A stretch of 64,000 bases of DNA from the NCBI RefSeq assembly GCF_004345645.1, contig NZ_SLWS01000012.1, positions 186,001 through 250,000 on the forward strand, written 5' to 3'. The DNA comes from Actinocrispum wychmicini. Its GTDB lineage: Bacteria; Actinomycetota; Actinomycetes; Mycobacteriales; Pseudonocardiaceae. Of the stretch, positions 40,199-48,716 are shown piece by piece. How positions within the stretch are numbered: the first letter of the stretch is position 1; each line of letters opens with the position of its first letter. A model generated the notes under the pieces. That model had not been told where the DNA came from and did no database searches. It saw nothing but the letters and a program-made list of their open reading frames with translations. A program made the position numbers and the translations under genes.

Positions 40199-41431
40199 AT
40201 GGCTGTGGCCTCTGCCGCCCCACCAGCCGCCGCGCGCGCCCTGCGCACAGTGGTCTTCGTCGACGGCGTGCGGACGCCGTTCGGCAAGGCCGGCAAGAAG
40301 GGCATCTACGCCGAGACCCGGGCCGACGACCTGATCGTCAAGGTGATCAGGGAACTGCTGCGCAGGCACCCGGAACTGCCGCCGGAGCGGGTGGACGAGG
40401 TCGCCATCGCGGCCACCACCCAGATCGGCGACCAGGGCCTGACCATCGGCCGCACCGCCGCCCTCCTGGCCGGGCTGCCCAAGTCCGTGCCCGGCTTCGC
40501 CATCGACCGGATGTGCGCGGGCGCGATGACGGCCGTCACCACGACGGCCAGTGGCATCGCCTTCGGCGCGTACGACGTGGCCATCGCCGGCGGCGTCGAG
40601 CACATGGGCCGCCACCCCATGGGTGAGGGCGTGGACCCGAACCCACGGTTCCTGGCGGACCAGCTCGTCGACACGTCCGCCCTGGTGATGGGCCAGACCG
40701 CGGAGAACCTGCACGACCGGTTCCCACACCTGACCAAGGAACGCGCGGACGCCTTCGCCGCCGCGTCCCAGGAGAAGTACGCGAACGCGGTGAAGGCCGG
40801 CAAGATCGGACCGGAGTTCGTGCCCGTCGCCACCCGGTCCGCCGAGTTGAGCTGGGGCCTGGCGACCGAGGACGAGCCACCCCGGCCAGGCACCACAGTC
40901 GAGGCCCTGGCCGCGCTCAAGACCCCGTTCCGGCCGCACGGCCGGGTCACCGCAGGCAACGCTGCCGGCCTGAACGACGGAGCCACCGGAGCACTGCTCG
41001 CCGACGAGGAGACCGCCCGCGAACTGGGGCTGCCGGTCGGCATGCGGCTGGTCGGGTACGCGTTCGCCGGCGTCGAGCCCGAGGTGATGGGCGTCGGGCC
41101 GGTGCCGGCCACGGAGAAGGCGCTCGCCCGGACCGGGTTGAGCATCGACGACATCGGCCTGTTCGAGATCAACGAGGCGTTCGCCGTGCAGGTCCTGGCC
41201 TTCCTGGACCACTTCGGCATCGCGGACGACGACCCGCGGGTGAACCAGTGGGGCGGCGCGATCGCCACCGGCCACCCGCTGGCGTCCTCCGGCGTACGGC
41301 TGATGACGCAGCTGTCCCACCAGTTCGCGGAACGGCCCGACGTGCGGTACGGCATCACCACGATGTGTATCGGCATCGGCATGGGCGGCACTGTGATCTG
41401 GGAGAACCCGCACTGGAGGGGCAATGACTGA
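40199..41431 (+). CDS. fadA: Acetyl-CoA acyltransferase (thiolase, FadA-type)
   Basis: 410 residues preceded by GAAGGAGG. The thiolase nucleophile Cys lies in IDRMCAGAMTAV, the catalytic His in GGAIATGHPLASSG and the second Cys in TTMCIGIGMGGTVIW. VTAGNAAGLNDGATGALLADEE is the family's glycine-rich loop. It carries out the final thiolytic step of fatty acid beta-oxidation. Its end overlaps fadB by 8 nt; together they form the trifunctional-type complex. Palindromic operators lie in the upstream 80 nt. Confidence 0.93.
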   Translation: MAVASAAPPAAARALRTVVFVDGVRTPFGKAGKKGIYAETRADDLIVKVIRELLRRHPELPPERVDEVAIAATTQIGDQGLTIGRTAALLAGLPKSVPGFAIDRMCAGAMTAVTTTASGIAFGAYDVAIAGGVEHMGRHPMGEGVDPNPRFLADQLVDTSALVMGQTAENLHDRFPHLTKERADAFAAASQEKYANAVKAGKIGPEFVPVATRSAELSWGLATEDEPPRPGTTVEALAALKTPFRPHGRVTAGNAAGLNDGATGALLADEETARELGLPVGMRLVGYAFAGVEPEVMGVGPVPATEKALARTGLSIDDIGLFEINEAFAVQVLAFLDHFGIADDDPRVNQWGGAIATGHPLASSGVRLMTQLSHQFAERPDVRYGITTMCIGIGMGGTVIWENPHWRGND

Positions 41432-43499
41432 CGAGGTCGTGACACACGCGGTCACCCGACTGGTCCACGTTCCGGGGCTGGTCAAGCCGGTCGCGGTGAT
41501 CACCTTGGACAACGGCCACGACCACACCCGGCCGAACACGTTCGGCCAGGCCGGGCTGGCCAGCCTGGACGCCGCGTTCACCGCCGCGGTCGAGGCCTCC
41601 CCGGCCGCGATCGCGGTCACCGGCAAGCCGTTCATCTTCGCCGTCGGCGCCGACCTCACCGGCGTCGAGCAGGTCACCGACCGGGCGACCGCGCTGCAGA
41701 TCGGCAAGCAGGGGCACGACGTGTTCCGCCGGTTCACCGACTCGCCGATCCCGACGTTCGCGTTCGTCAACGGCGCGGTCATGGGCGGCGGGCTGGAGCT
41801 GGCCCTGTCGTGCCACTACCGGACGCTGGCGTCGAACGCGGCCGCGATCGCGTTCCCCGAGTGTTTCCTGGGCCTCTTCCCGGGCTGGGGCGGCACGCAG
41901 CTGCTGCCGAACCTGATCGGCGTGGACCGCGCGGTGACCGTGATCATCGAGAACGCGTTGAACCAGAACAAGATGCTGAAGCCGGCGCAGGCGTTCGAGC
42001 TCGGCATCGCGGACGTGCTGTTCGACTCCGCGGACTACCTCGAACAGTCGCTGCTCTGGCTGGCCGACGTCGTGAACGGCGACACCACGGTCGCGCGCCC
42101 GTCGATCGACCGTGGCGAGGCGTGGGACGCGGCGATCGCCCGCGCCCAGGCCTTTGTGGACGCCAAGACCCACGGCGCCTCGCCCGGTGCCACTCGTGCG
42201 GTCGAGTTGTTGGACCTGGCTCGGCACAACGATCTCGACCGTGGCTACGACGCCGAGACGACGGCCCTGGCCGACGTCGTGATGGGCGACGAGCTGCGAG
42301 CCGGGCTGTACTCGTTCAACCTGGTGCAGAAGCGAGCGCGGCGCCCGGCCGGGGCACCGGACAAGTCCTTGGCCCGGCCGGTCACCAAGGTCGGCATCGT
42401 CGGCGCCGGCCTGATGGCGTCCCAGATGGCCCTGCTGTTCGCGCGGCGGCTGCACGTGCCGGTCGTGCTGACCGACATCGACCAGGCCCGGGTGGACAAA
42501 GGCGTCGGGTACGTGCACGGCGAGGTCGACAAGCTGCTGGGCCGCAAGCGGATCTCGCCGGACGAGGCGAACCGGCTCAAGGCCCTGGTGTCCGGTTCAC
42601 TGGACAAGGCCGCGTTCGCGGACGCCGACTTCGTGATCGAGGCCGTGTTCGAGGACCTGTCGGTCAAGCAGCAGGTGTTCGCCGAGGTCGAGGAGTACGT
42701 GTCGGCCGAGTGCGTGCTCGCGACCAACACGTCCTCGCTGTCGGTCACCGAGATGGCCGCCAAGCTGCGGCACCCTTCGCGGGTCGTCGGGTTCCACTTC
42801 TTCAACCCGGTCGCGGTCATGCCGCTGCTGGAGATCGTCCGGGCCGCCGAGACCGACGACACCACACTGGCGACGGCGTTCGCGGTGGGCAAAGCACTGA
42901 AGAAGTCCTCGGTGCTGGTCAAGGACGCGCCCGCGTTCGTCGTCAACCGGCTGCTGACCCGGTTCCTCGGCGAGGTCACCGCGGCGCTCGACGAGGGCAC
43001 CCCGTTCGAGGTGGCCGACCACGCGCTCGACCCGCTCGGCCTGCCGATGACGCCGATGGTCCTGCTGCAGCTCGTCGGCCCGGCGGTCGGCCTGCATGTC
43101 GCGGAGATCATGCACAACGCGTTCCCGGACCGGTTCGGCGTCAGCGAGAACATGAAGCGGTTCGTCGAGGCGGGCAAGACCGCGGTGTGGCAGTGGGACG
43201 CGCAGGGCAACCAGACCCTGGACCCGGAGGTAGCCGCACTGTGGCAGGCCGGCTCGTCGCCGTCGACCGGCCAGCAGCTCTTGGACCGCACGCTGGACGC
43301 GTTGGCCGACGAGATCCGGCGGATGCTCGACGAAGGTGTCGTGGCCGAGGCGCAGGACATCGACCTGTGCCTGATCCTGGGCGCCGGCTGGCCGTTCTGG
43401 CTCGGCGGCGTCACCCCGTACCTCGACCGGGCGGGCGTGTCGGAACGGGTGACGGGTAAGCGTTTCCTCACTCCGGGTGTCGCCAGCGTCCCTGTCTGA
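41424..43499 (+). CDS. fadB: Bifunctional enoyl-CoA hydratase/3-hydroxyacyl-CoA dehydrogenase (FadB-type)
   Basis: 691 residues. Residues 1-~290 are a crotonase domain: FIFAVGADLTGVEQV, VNGAVMGGGLELALSCHYR for the oxyanion hole, and IAFPECFLGLFPGWGGTQLLP with the catalytic Glu. From ~residue 310 the Rossmann NAD domain begins (KVGIVGAGLMASQMALLFARR), with VLATNTSSLSVTEMA and VGFHFFNPVAVMPLLEIV containing the catalytic His. A C-terminal 3HCDH domain follows (PAFVVNRLLTRFLGE). A hairpin terminator lies 7 nt after the stop. Confidence 0.95.
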   Translation: MTDEVVTHAVTRLVHVPGLVKPVAVITLDNGHDHTRPNTFGQAGLASLDAAFTAAVEASPAAIAVTGKPFIFAVGADLTGVEQVTDRATALQIGKQGHDVFRRFTDSPIPTFAFVNGAVMGGGLELALSCHYRTLASNAAAIAFPECFLGLFPGWGGTQLLPNLIGVDRAVTVIIENALNQNKMLKPAQAFELGIADVLFDSADYLEQSLLWLADVVNGDTTVARPSIDRGEAWDAAIARAQAFVDAKTHGASPGATRAVELLDLARHNDLDRGYDAETTALADVVMGDELRAGLYSFNLVQKRARRPAGAPDKSLARPVTKVGIVGAGLMASQMALLFARRLHVPVVLTDIDQARVDKGVGYVHGEVDKLLGRKRISPDEANRLKALVSGSLDKAAFADADFVIEAVFEDLSVKQQVFAEVEEYVSAECVLATNTSSLSVTEMAAKLRHPSRVVGFHFFNPVAVMPLLEIVRAAETDDTTLATAFAVGKALKKSSVLVKDAPAFVVNRLLTRFLGEVTAALDEGTPFEVADHALDPLGLPMTPMVLLQLVGPAVGLHVAEIMHNAFPDRFGVSENMKRFVEAGKTAVWQWDAQGNQTLDPEVAALWQAGSSPSTGQQLLDRTLDALADEIRRMLDEGVVAEAQDIDLCLILGAGWPFWLGGVTPYLDRAGVSERVTGKRFLTPGVASVPV

Positions 43500-43505
43500 T
43501 CTTTT

Positions 43506-43540
43506 GTCCGGTGGTCCACACCACGTGCGGGCCACCGGAC
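43506..43540 (+). terminator. Terminator after the fadA-fadB operon
   Basis: GTCCGGTGG (43506-43514) pairs with CCACCGGAC (43532-43540). With three more pairs including one G-U it makes a 12-bp stem around an 11-nt loop, starting 7 nt past the fadB stop. Confidence 0.75.
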
Positions 43541-43587
43541 ATCAGCCGGCCACCTGCCGGCCACTTTGGGCCCTTAGCGTCCGCCGC

Positions 43588-45141
43588 ATGAGCGACCGGA
43601 GACGATTCCTCAAGCGCGCGGGCATGCTTGGCGCGGCCGTGGCACTGGGCGGCACCACTCCTGCCGTGGCGGCGCCACTGGACCTGGACATCGACGTGGA
43701 CCTGGGCCGGTTGCTCGGCCGCGACCGGTTCCGGTGGCTGGCAGGCGACCACCACACGCACACCCAGTACTCGTACGACGCGATGTACACAGTGGACGAA
43801 GTGGTGGGCAACGCGCTGCGGTACGGCGCCGACTGGCTGGTGATCACCGACCACGGCTACCCGGCACACGAGAAGTCCTCAGTGGAGGCCACCAACGCGG
43901 ACATCCGCGCGGCCCGCCGCAGGCACCCGGGAATCCTGCTCTGGCACGGCATGGAGTGGAACGTCCCCAGCGCCGAGCACGCCACGGTGTTCTTCGCGCC
44001 AGGCGCGAACGAGGCGTCATTGCTGCGTACGTTCGAGCACGATCACGACTCCCGCCTGCAGAACGACGGTTCCAACTCGCCAGCGAACGAGACTCGCGCG
44101 GTGGACGCGGTACAGTGGTTGAAGGCGAACACGCGTGACCCGATCGTCGTGGTGAACCACCCGACGCGCAACGGCCGCGTCGCCCCACATGAGCTGCGTG
44201 CGTTGCGGGACACCGGAATCGTCATCGGCATGGAAGGAGCCCCCGGCGCCCAGGCCGATGGATTCCCCCAGCCCAACGGGAACGGCGGCCACCGCGGCGG
44301 CTACGGCAACTCCCCCGGCGCCGACTCGTGGCCCGGCTTCCCCGTTGAGGCGTACCGGACCTACGGCGGCTTCGACTGGATGACCGCGACCCTCGGCGGC
44401 GTCTGGGATTCCCTGCTGGCGGACGGCAAAGGCTTCTGGATCACCAGCAACTCGGACGCCCACTACAGCCGCGGCGACCACCTGGTCCGGCCCGCGGTGC
44501 CCGACGGCTACTACGACCAGACCGGCAAGTACCCCGACCCGATCCATGTGGACACACCGCAGATCCTGGCACCATACGCGGACTTCTTCCCCGCCCAGTT
44601 CAGCCGAACGGTCGTCGGCGCCACCCACCGGACATTCACCGGCGTCACCGAAGGACTCCGATCAGGCCGCGTATGGATCACCCACGGCGGCCTCGCCGAC
44701 AACCTGGAGTTCTCGGCATACTCCTCGGAAGGGCGCACCGCCACGATCGGCGGCCGGCTCCGCGTCCGCCGAGGCGCGAACGTGACGGTCGTGCTGGCCG
44801 CCCGGCTCGCGTCCTGCCCGAACGCGAGCGGCTCGATCCCCCGGCTGCGCCGCCTGGACCTCATCCAAGGCCCGGTAACCGGCCCGTCCACACCCGACGC
44901 GGCCCATGTGGACGGTGTGACAGTGGCGGAATCCTTCGAACCACGCTGGTGGCCAGGAAACACCGTGTTCTTCAAACACACCTTCCGCAACGTCCGCGCG
45001 CCGTTCTACGTGCGCCTGCGCGGAACCGACGGAAACCGCCACACCCCCAACGGCATCGAACCAATCGCCGACATCGTCGGCCAGTCAGATCCCTTCCAGG
45101 ACCTCTGGTGCTACACCAACCCGATCTTCATCGACATGTGA
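43588..45141 (+). CDS. Tat-exported PHP/CehA-McbA-type metal-dependent phosphoesterase
   Basis: 517 residues from the ATG at 43588. The N-terminus is a twin-arginine-type signal (SDRRRFLKRAGMLGAAVALGG). The PHP domain opens with LAGDHHTHTQYSYDAM, followed by ADWLVITDHGYPAHEKSS, LWHGMEWNVPSAEHATVFF and VVVNHPTRNG, then ITSNSDAHYSRGDH, giving the metal-binding His, Asp and Glu. The C-terminal 120 residues are beta-rich. It is likely an extracytoplasmic phosphoesterase or carbamate/ester hydrolase of the CehA/McbA group. Confidence 0.9.
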   Translation: MSDRRRFLKRAGMLGAAVALGGTTPAVAAPLDLDIDVDLGRLLGRDRFRWLAGDHHTHTQYSYDAMYTVDEVVGNALRYGADWLVITDHGYPAHEKSSVEATNADIRAARRRHPGILLWHGMEWNVPSAEHATVFFAPGANEASLLRTFEHDHDSRLQNDGSNSPANETRAVDAVQWLKANTRDPIVVVNHPTRNGRVAPHELRALRDTGIVIGMEGAPGAQADGFPQPNGNGGHRGGYGNSPGADSWPGFPVEAYRTYGGFDWMTATLGGVWDSLLADGKGFWITSNSDAHYSRGDHLVRPAVPDGYYDQTGKYPDPIHVDTPQILAPYADFFPAQFSRTVVGATHRTFTGVTEGLRSGRVWITHGGLADNLEFSAYSSEGRTATIGGRLRVRRGANVTVVLAARLASCPNASGSIPRLRRLDLIQGPVTGPSTPDAAHVDGVTVAESFEPRWWPGNTVFFKHTFRNVRAPFYVRLRGTDGNRHTPNGIEPIADIVGQSDPFQDLWCYTNPIFIDM

Positions 45142-45799
45142 CACCGTCACTTCGGAAGCCGGCTCGTCGACCTCGGCGCCGTCCTGCGAAGACAGCGCCG
45201 ACGACACCAAACTGGGCTCGGCCGGCTCAACGCGGGTCGTCGCACGTCCTTCCCTGGGCGACTCCACATCAATGTGACCGATGATCTGGTTCGCCCGCAG
45301 ATCCGCGGTGACATTCAAGGCGCCCACCGTGTCCGGTATCCGGATCGCGGCGGTGAGCGTCCCAGTGTCCGCCGATTGGGCGACCTGGGCCGGCAACCGG
45401 ATCTGCGGATCAGCCCTTTCCTGCCGCGACCGGAGCGTCGGTGGCCCGCAACGTCCCGGAACGAACCGAGTCACGAACAGTCACCCAGGATGACCCCCTG
45501 TCGTCGAAGGCCATCGCACCCGACTTCGGATGCGCCAGATATCTGATCAGCTCATCCAGGATCCACCTGCCACGCCGGTTGGGACATCGCTGTCATCTCC
45601 TCCGAGGTCTCACATCCGCGTAGGCCGTCAAGGCGCCTGGTGACGCGTTGGCGCTCGCCGAACGCCTCGGTCACCCGTGAGAGGCAACCGTCGCCACGAT
45701 CGAGTGATCAACTCCGAATCAGCGGACAACGGGTCCCAAAACAGGGAACCTGGAGTCAGCGATCGAAGGGGCGATCGCTCAGGACAGAGGGGAATCCCA
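45142..45799. other. Gap with a decayed gene; otherwise no supported coding sequence
   Basis: The only recognisable content is the minus-strand pseudogene at 45229-45596. The last ~120 nt before 45800 should contain the promoter of the I36-type inhibitor gene; no clear boxes were identified. Confidence 0.6.
45229..45596 (-). pseudogene. Remnant of an actinobacterial conserved protein, frameshifted and internally deleted
   Basis: A GGAGGAG site and ATG (45596 or 45587) are followed by MSQPAWQVD, then a frame change to WILDELIRYLAHPKSGAMAF with DDRGSSWVTVRDSVRSGTLRA, ending at a stop at 45410. In another frame, from about 45430, the reading continues with DPQIRLPAQVAQSADTGTLT and RIPDTVGALNVTADLRANQI to ESPREGRATTRV near 45229. 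These segments look like the N-terminal and C-terminal parts of one protein with the middle lost. I recall this layout from uncharacterised actinobacterial proteins but cannot name the family. Confidence 0.65.
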
Positions 45800-46165
45800 G
45801 TGGGAAAGTCGATTCGGCGCGGCCTTGTGGTGGCCGCGCTCACCACCACGGCCGCGTTCAGCACCGTCACCGTCGCGTCTGCCGACACGGGACCGAAGTG
45901 CGACCAGGGCGAGTTCTGCGCGTGGGCCAAGGAAAGCTATACCGGCAAAGCCGTGCGGTTCACGCTGGAGACCGCGAACCCAGGTGAGTGTGTGCCGTTG
46001 AACGGGCTCGTCGCGCACTCGTTCGCGAACCGGCTTACCAAGGAAGTGACCGTGTACCAAGGGGAAACGTGCTCGACCGAGGCGGATTTCACCACGTATC
46101 CCGGCGGCGGCAGCTATGTCCCGTCGGCGCGGTTCGTGGTCCGTGCCATCCAGGTCTGGCAATAG
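45800..46165 (+). CDS. Secreted peptidase inhibitor family I36-like protein
   Basis: 121 residues from the GTG at 45800, preceded by AGAGGGGA. The signal peptide is SIRRGLVVAALTTTAAFSTV, cleaved near VASADT. The mature part has the I36/gamma-crystallin-like pattern: CDQGEFCAWAKESYTGKAV, GECVPLNGLVAHSFANRLTKEVTVYQGETC and a FTTYPGGGSYVPSAR ending. Four cysteines can form two disulfides. Relatives such as SMPI inhibit metalloproteases. It is convergent with the sensor-kinase gene with a 2-nt gap. Confidence 0.85.
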   Translation: MGKSIRRGLVVAALTTTAAFSTVTVASADTGPKCDQGEFCAWAKESYTGKAVRFTLETANPGECVPLNGLVAHSFANRLTKEVTVYQGETCSTEADFTTYPGGGSYVPSARFVVRAIQVWQ

Positions 46166-46167
46166 CC

Positions 46168-47295
46168 TCAGGGCTTGACGGGGAGATGGACCGTGACCGA
46201 CAGTCCGCCGTCGGGAATCGGGGTCGCGGTGACCTGGCCGTGGTGGGCGAGCACCACCGCGCGCACGATCGAGAGTCCCAGCCCGCTGCCGGTCCGCGCG
46301 GTCCGGTCCACTCCCCCGCGCCGGAACGGCTCGAACAGCTCGCCGACGCGGCCGGCATCGATGTGCGCACCCGACGAACTCACCCGCAACGTCGCCCATT
46401 CCGGGGTCGCCGAGGTGCGTACGTCGATCCAGCCGCCGTCGACGTTGTGCCGCACGGCGTTCTCGAGCAAGTTGCCGGCGACACGTTCCAGCAGCGAGGG
46501 ATCACCGACCGCCGGAGCCGGGGCCACGTGGAACGAAGGAGTGATACCCCGCGGCTCGGCTTCGGCCTTGACACCGTGCCACGCCGCGGCGACCGTGCTG
46601 GCCAGGTCGACCGGTTCACGCGTGGCCAGGCCGATCCCGTCGGTCCGGGCGAGCAGGAGGAGGGCTTCGACGAGTTGACTTGACCGGAGGGTCGCCGCAC
46701 GTACCACGCCTGCCATTCGACGCAGTTCCGCCGCGTCCGCGTCCGGGTCGGTCAGCGTGACGTCGAGTTCCGTGCGGATCACGGACAACGGCGTGCGCAG
46801 TTCGTGGCTGGCGTTCGCCACGAATCTGCGTTGTGAGTCGAACGCGGCCTGCAGCCTGGCCAGCATGCCGTCGAACGTGTCGGCGAGTTCGGCGAGTTCG
46901 TCGCGGGGCCCGTCGTACGCGATCCGCTCACTCAGCGACTCGGCTGACAACCTCCGTGCGGTCCCCGTGATCTCCCGCAACGGGCGCAGGATACGGCCGG
47001 TCAACGTCCATGAGAGGAGAGCTGCCGCGACGACCACGCATCCGAACGCGATCGCACCAGAGGCCAGGATGCGCTCCCGGGCGTCGTCGCGCATCACCGC
47101 GCCCAGCGCGGACGCGTCGACCTGCTTCCCGCCCACCACGACGGTCGTGTCACCCGGCAGGGTCGGGACCGCGCCGACAACGTTGCCGACCAGCAGCCAG
47201 CCCAGCCACAGCAGCATCGCGCTGACCGCGGCGGCGAGGCCGGTGGCCAGCAGCGTGATGCGGACCCGCAGGCCGGGCCCGCGACGGGTGGTCAC
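46168..47295 (-). CDS. Sensor histidine kinase (OmpR-system type)
   Basis: 375 residues. Two membrane helices (ITLLATGLAAAVSAMLLWLGWLL near the start; ASGAIAFGCVVVAAALLSWTL at ~115-135) enclose a short ~65-residue sensor loop. HAMP follows, then the phospho-acceptor His in FVANASHELRTPLSVIRTELDV. The catalytic domain has GNLLENAVRHNVDGG (N box) and RTGSGLGLSIVRAVVLAHHGQ (G2 box). It overlaps its response regulator by 4 nt. The signal is unknown. Confidence 0.94.
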   Translation of the reverse strand: MTTRRGPGLRVRITLLATGLAAAVSAMLLWLGWLLVGNVVGAVPTLPGDTTVVVGGKQVDASALGAVMRDDARERILASGAIAFGCVVVAAALLSWTLTGRILRPLREITGTARRLSAESLSERIAYDGPRDELAELADTFDGMLARLQAAFDSQRRFVANASHELRTPLSVIRTELDVTLTDPDADAAELRRMAGVVRAATLRSSQLVEALLLLARTDGIGLATREPVDLASTVAAAWHGVKAEAEPRGITPSFHVAPAPAVGDPSLLERVAGNLLENAVRHNVDGGWIDVRTSATPEWATLRVSSSGAHIDAGRVGELFEPFRRGGVDRTARTGSGLGLSIVRAVVLAHHGQVTATPIPDGGLSVTVHLPVKP

Positions 47296-47969
47296 CCCTC
47301 CTCGGCGCCGGCCACCGGCACCCGGTAACCGGATCCGACCACGGTGTCGATCAGCCCTGGCTCCCCCAGCTTCTTACGCAACGTCATGACGGTCACCCGG
47401 ACCGTGGTGGTGAACGGGTCCGCGTTCTCGTCCCAGACGCGTTCGAGGAGCTCTTCGCTGCTGACCACCGAACCGCCCGCGGCCAGCAGCACTTCGAGCA
47501 CCCCGAACTCCTTGCGGGTCAGTTCCACCGGCCGACCGGCCCGGCTCACCGTACGCCTGGCCGGGTCGAGCTCGAGGTCACCGACAGTGAGCACCGGCGG
47601 CGTGGCCGGTGTCGCCCGTCGGGCCAGCGCCCGCACCCGCGCCACCAACTCGGGAAACGCGAAGGGCTTCGCCAGGTAGTCGTCCGCGCCGAGGGAGAGC
47701 CCCTCGACCCGGTCCTCAACCGTCCCGCTCGCGGTCAGCATCAGCACCCGGGTGAGCGCACCGGACGCCACAATCTCCCGGCACAGCTCGTCACCGGACA
47801 TTCCCGGCAGGTCACGGTCCAGAACGATCACGTCGTAACGTGTGATCGTCGACTTCTCATGGCCGGCGTCCCCATCCAGGGCGACGTCAACGGCCATGCC
47901 TTCCCGACGGAGGCCGCGGGCGATCGCCTCAGCCAGCGCCGCCTCGTCCTCGACTACCAGAACTCGCAC
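47292..47969 (-). CDS. OmpR-family response regulator
   Basis: 225 residues. The receiver starts RVLVVEDEAALAEAIARGLRREG, with acceptor Asp in YDVIVLDRDLPGMSG and Lys in LGADDYLAKPFAFPELVARVRAL. The C-terminal winged helix is LTRKEFGVLEVLLAAGGSVVSSEELLERVWDENADPFTTTVRVTVMTLRKKLG. It is the first gene of a two-gene operon with the kinase. The 750-nt region upstream contains no recognisable gene. Confidence 0.95.
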   Translation of the reverse strand: MRVLVVEDEAALAEAIARGLRREGMAVDVALDGDAGHEKSTITRYDVIVLDRDLPGMSGDELCREIVASGALTRVLMLTASGTVEDRVEGLSLGADDYLAKPFAFPELVARVRALARRATPATPPVLTVGDLELDPARRTVSRAGRPVELTRKEFGVLEVLLAAGGSVVSSEELLERVWDENADPFTTTVRVTVMTLRKKLGEPGLIDTVVGSGYRVPVAGAEEG

Positions 47970-48716
47970 GTCATCAGTCCTTCGTGGACACCCGATCCCG
48001 GACGCCAGCCGCCACGGGGAGCGCCTCTCTGTCCTCGACTTCTACCAGATAAAGCCCACCAACGGCCGCGAACAACACCCCACATGTCAAACATCGACAG
48101 CTCCGTCCCACAACCAGCCCGACGCCGCCCCTCCTCAGGCCAGACCGCCCCCGCCCACGCACACCCCACCGATCCACCCCAGACCGCAGCGACCCGTCCA
48201 CACGGTGTCCAATACTCCACACTGTGCGCGACACATCCCAAGCGACCTCGGTAACACCCACCCACCCATCCTGCTCGCGCGCGCCCTCATCACCATCGAC
48301 GTGACCACCCGCGGCCGCCTCATCGTCGGCGTAGCCCGTACTCCGCACCTGACCACCAGCGCGTCCGAGGCCACATACGCCCTGGCCTACGCACCCCTCG
48401 TCAAGGCCGACCGAAGCCTTCCGCACGCCCTCAACGCACAACGGACTCCCCGCGCGTCCCTCTTCAGGAAGCGCGAGGACGTCCGTTGCCAATGGGCGCC
48501 AAGCGTTCCGCCGCCGACCGCAGCCTCCGCCACCGCGAGATTCAGGTTGTCTCGCGTCGTTCGTCTGCCGACGCAGGACCGACCAGATGCGCCAGCCGAT
48601 CTTTGGCGGCCGGCTGCGGTCCTTCAGCGTCGGCAGGTCAACCTGCGCTTCGCGCCGGCTGATCTTGCCCACGGCACTGGTGTCTTTGTCTCGTACGGCG
48701 ACCGCATGCACCCTTG
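47970..48716. other. 750-nt gap without a supported gene
   Basis: Several long frames cross this stretch on both strands, but none has a ribosome site, recognisable domain or normal codon bias. From ~48060 to 48270 the plus strand is C-rich with CCACCC/CCAGCC units, like 32750-33010. A minus-strand run near 48590-48690 (ISRREAQVDLPTLKDRSRPP) reads like a gene fragment but could not be assigned. The region should hold the response-regulator promoter. Confidence 0.55.
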
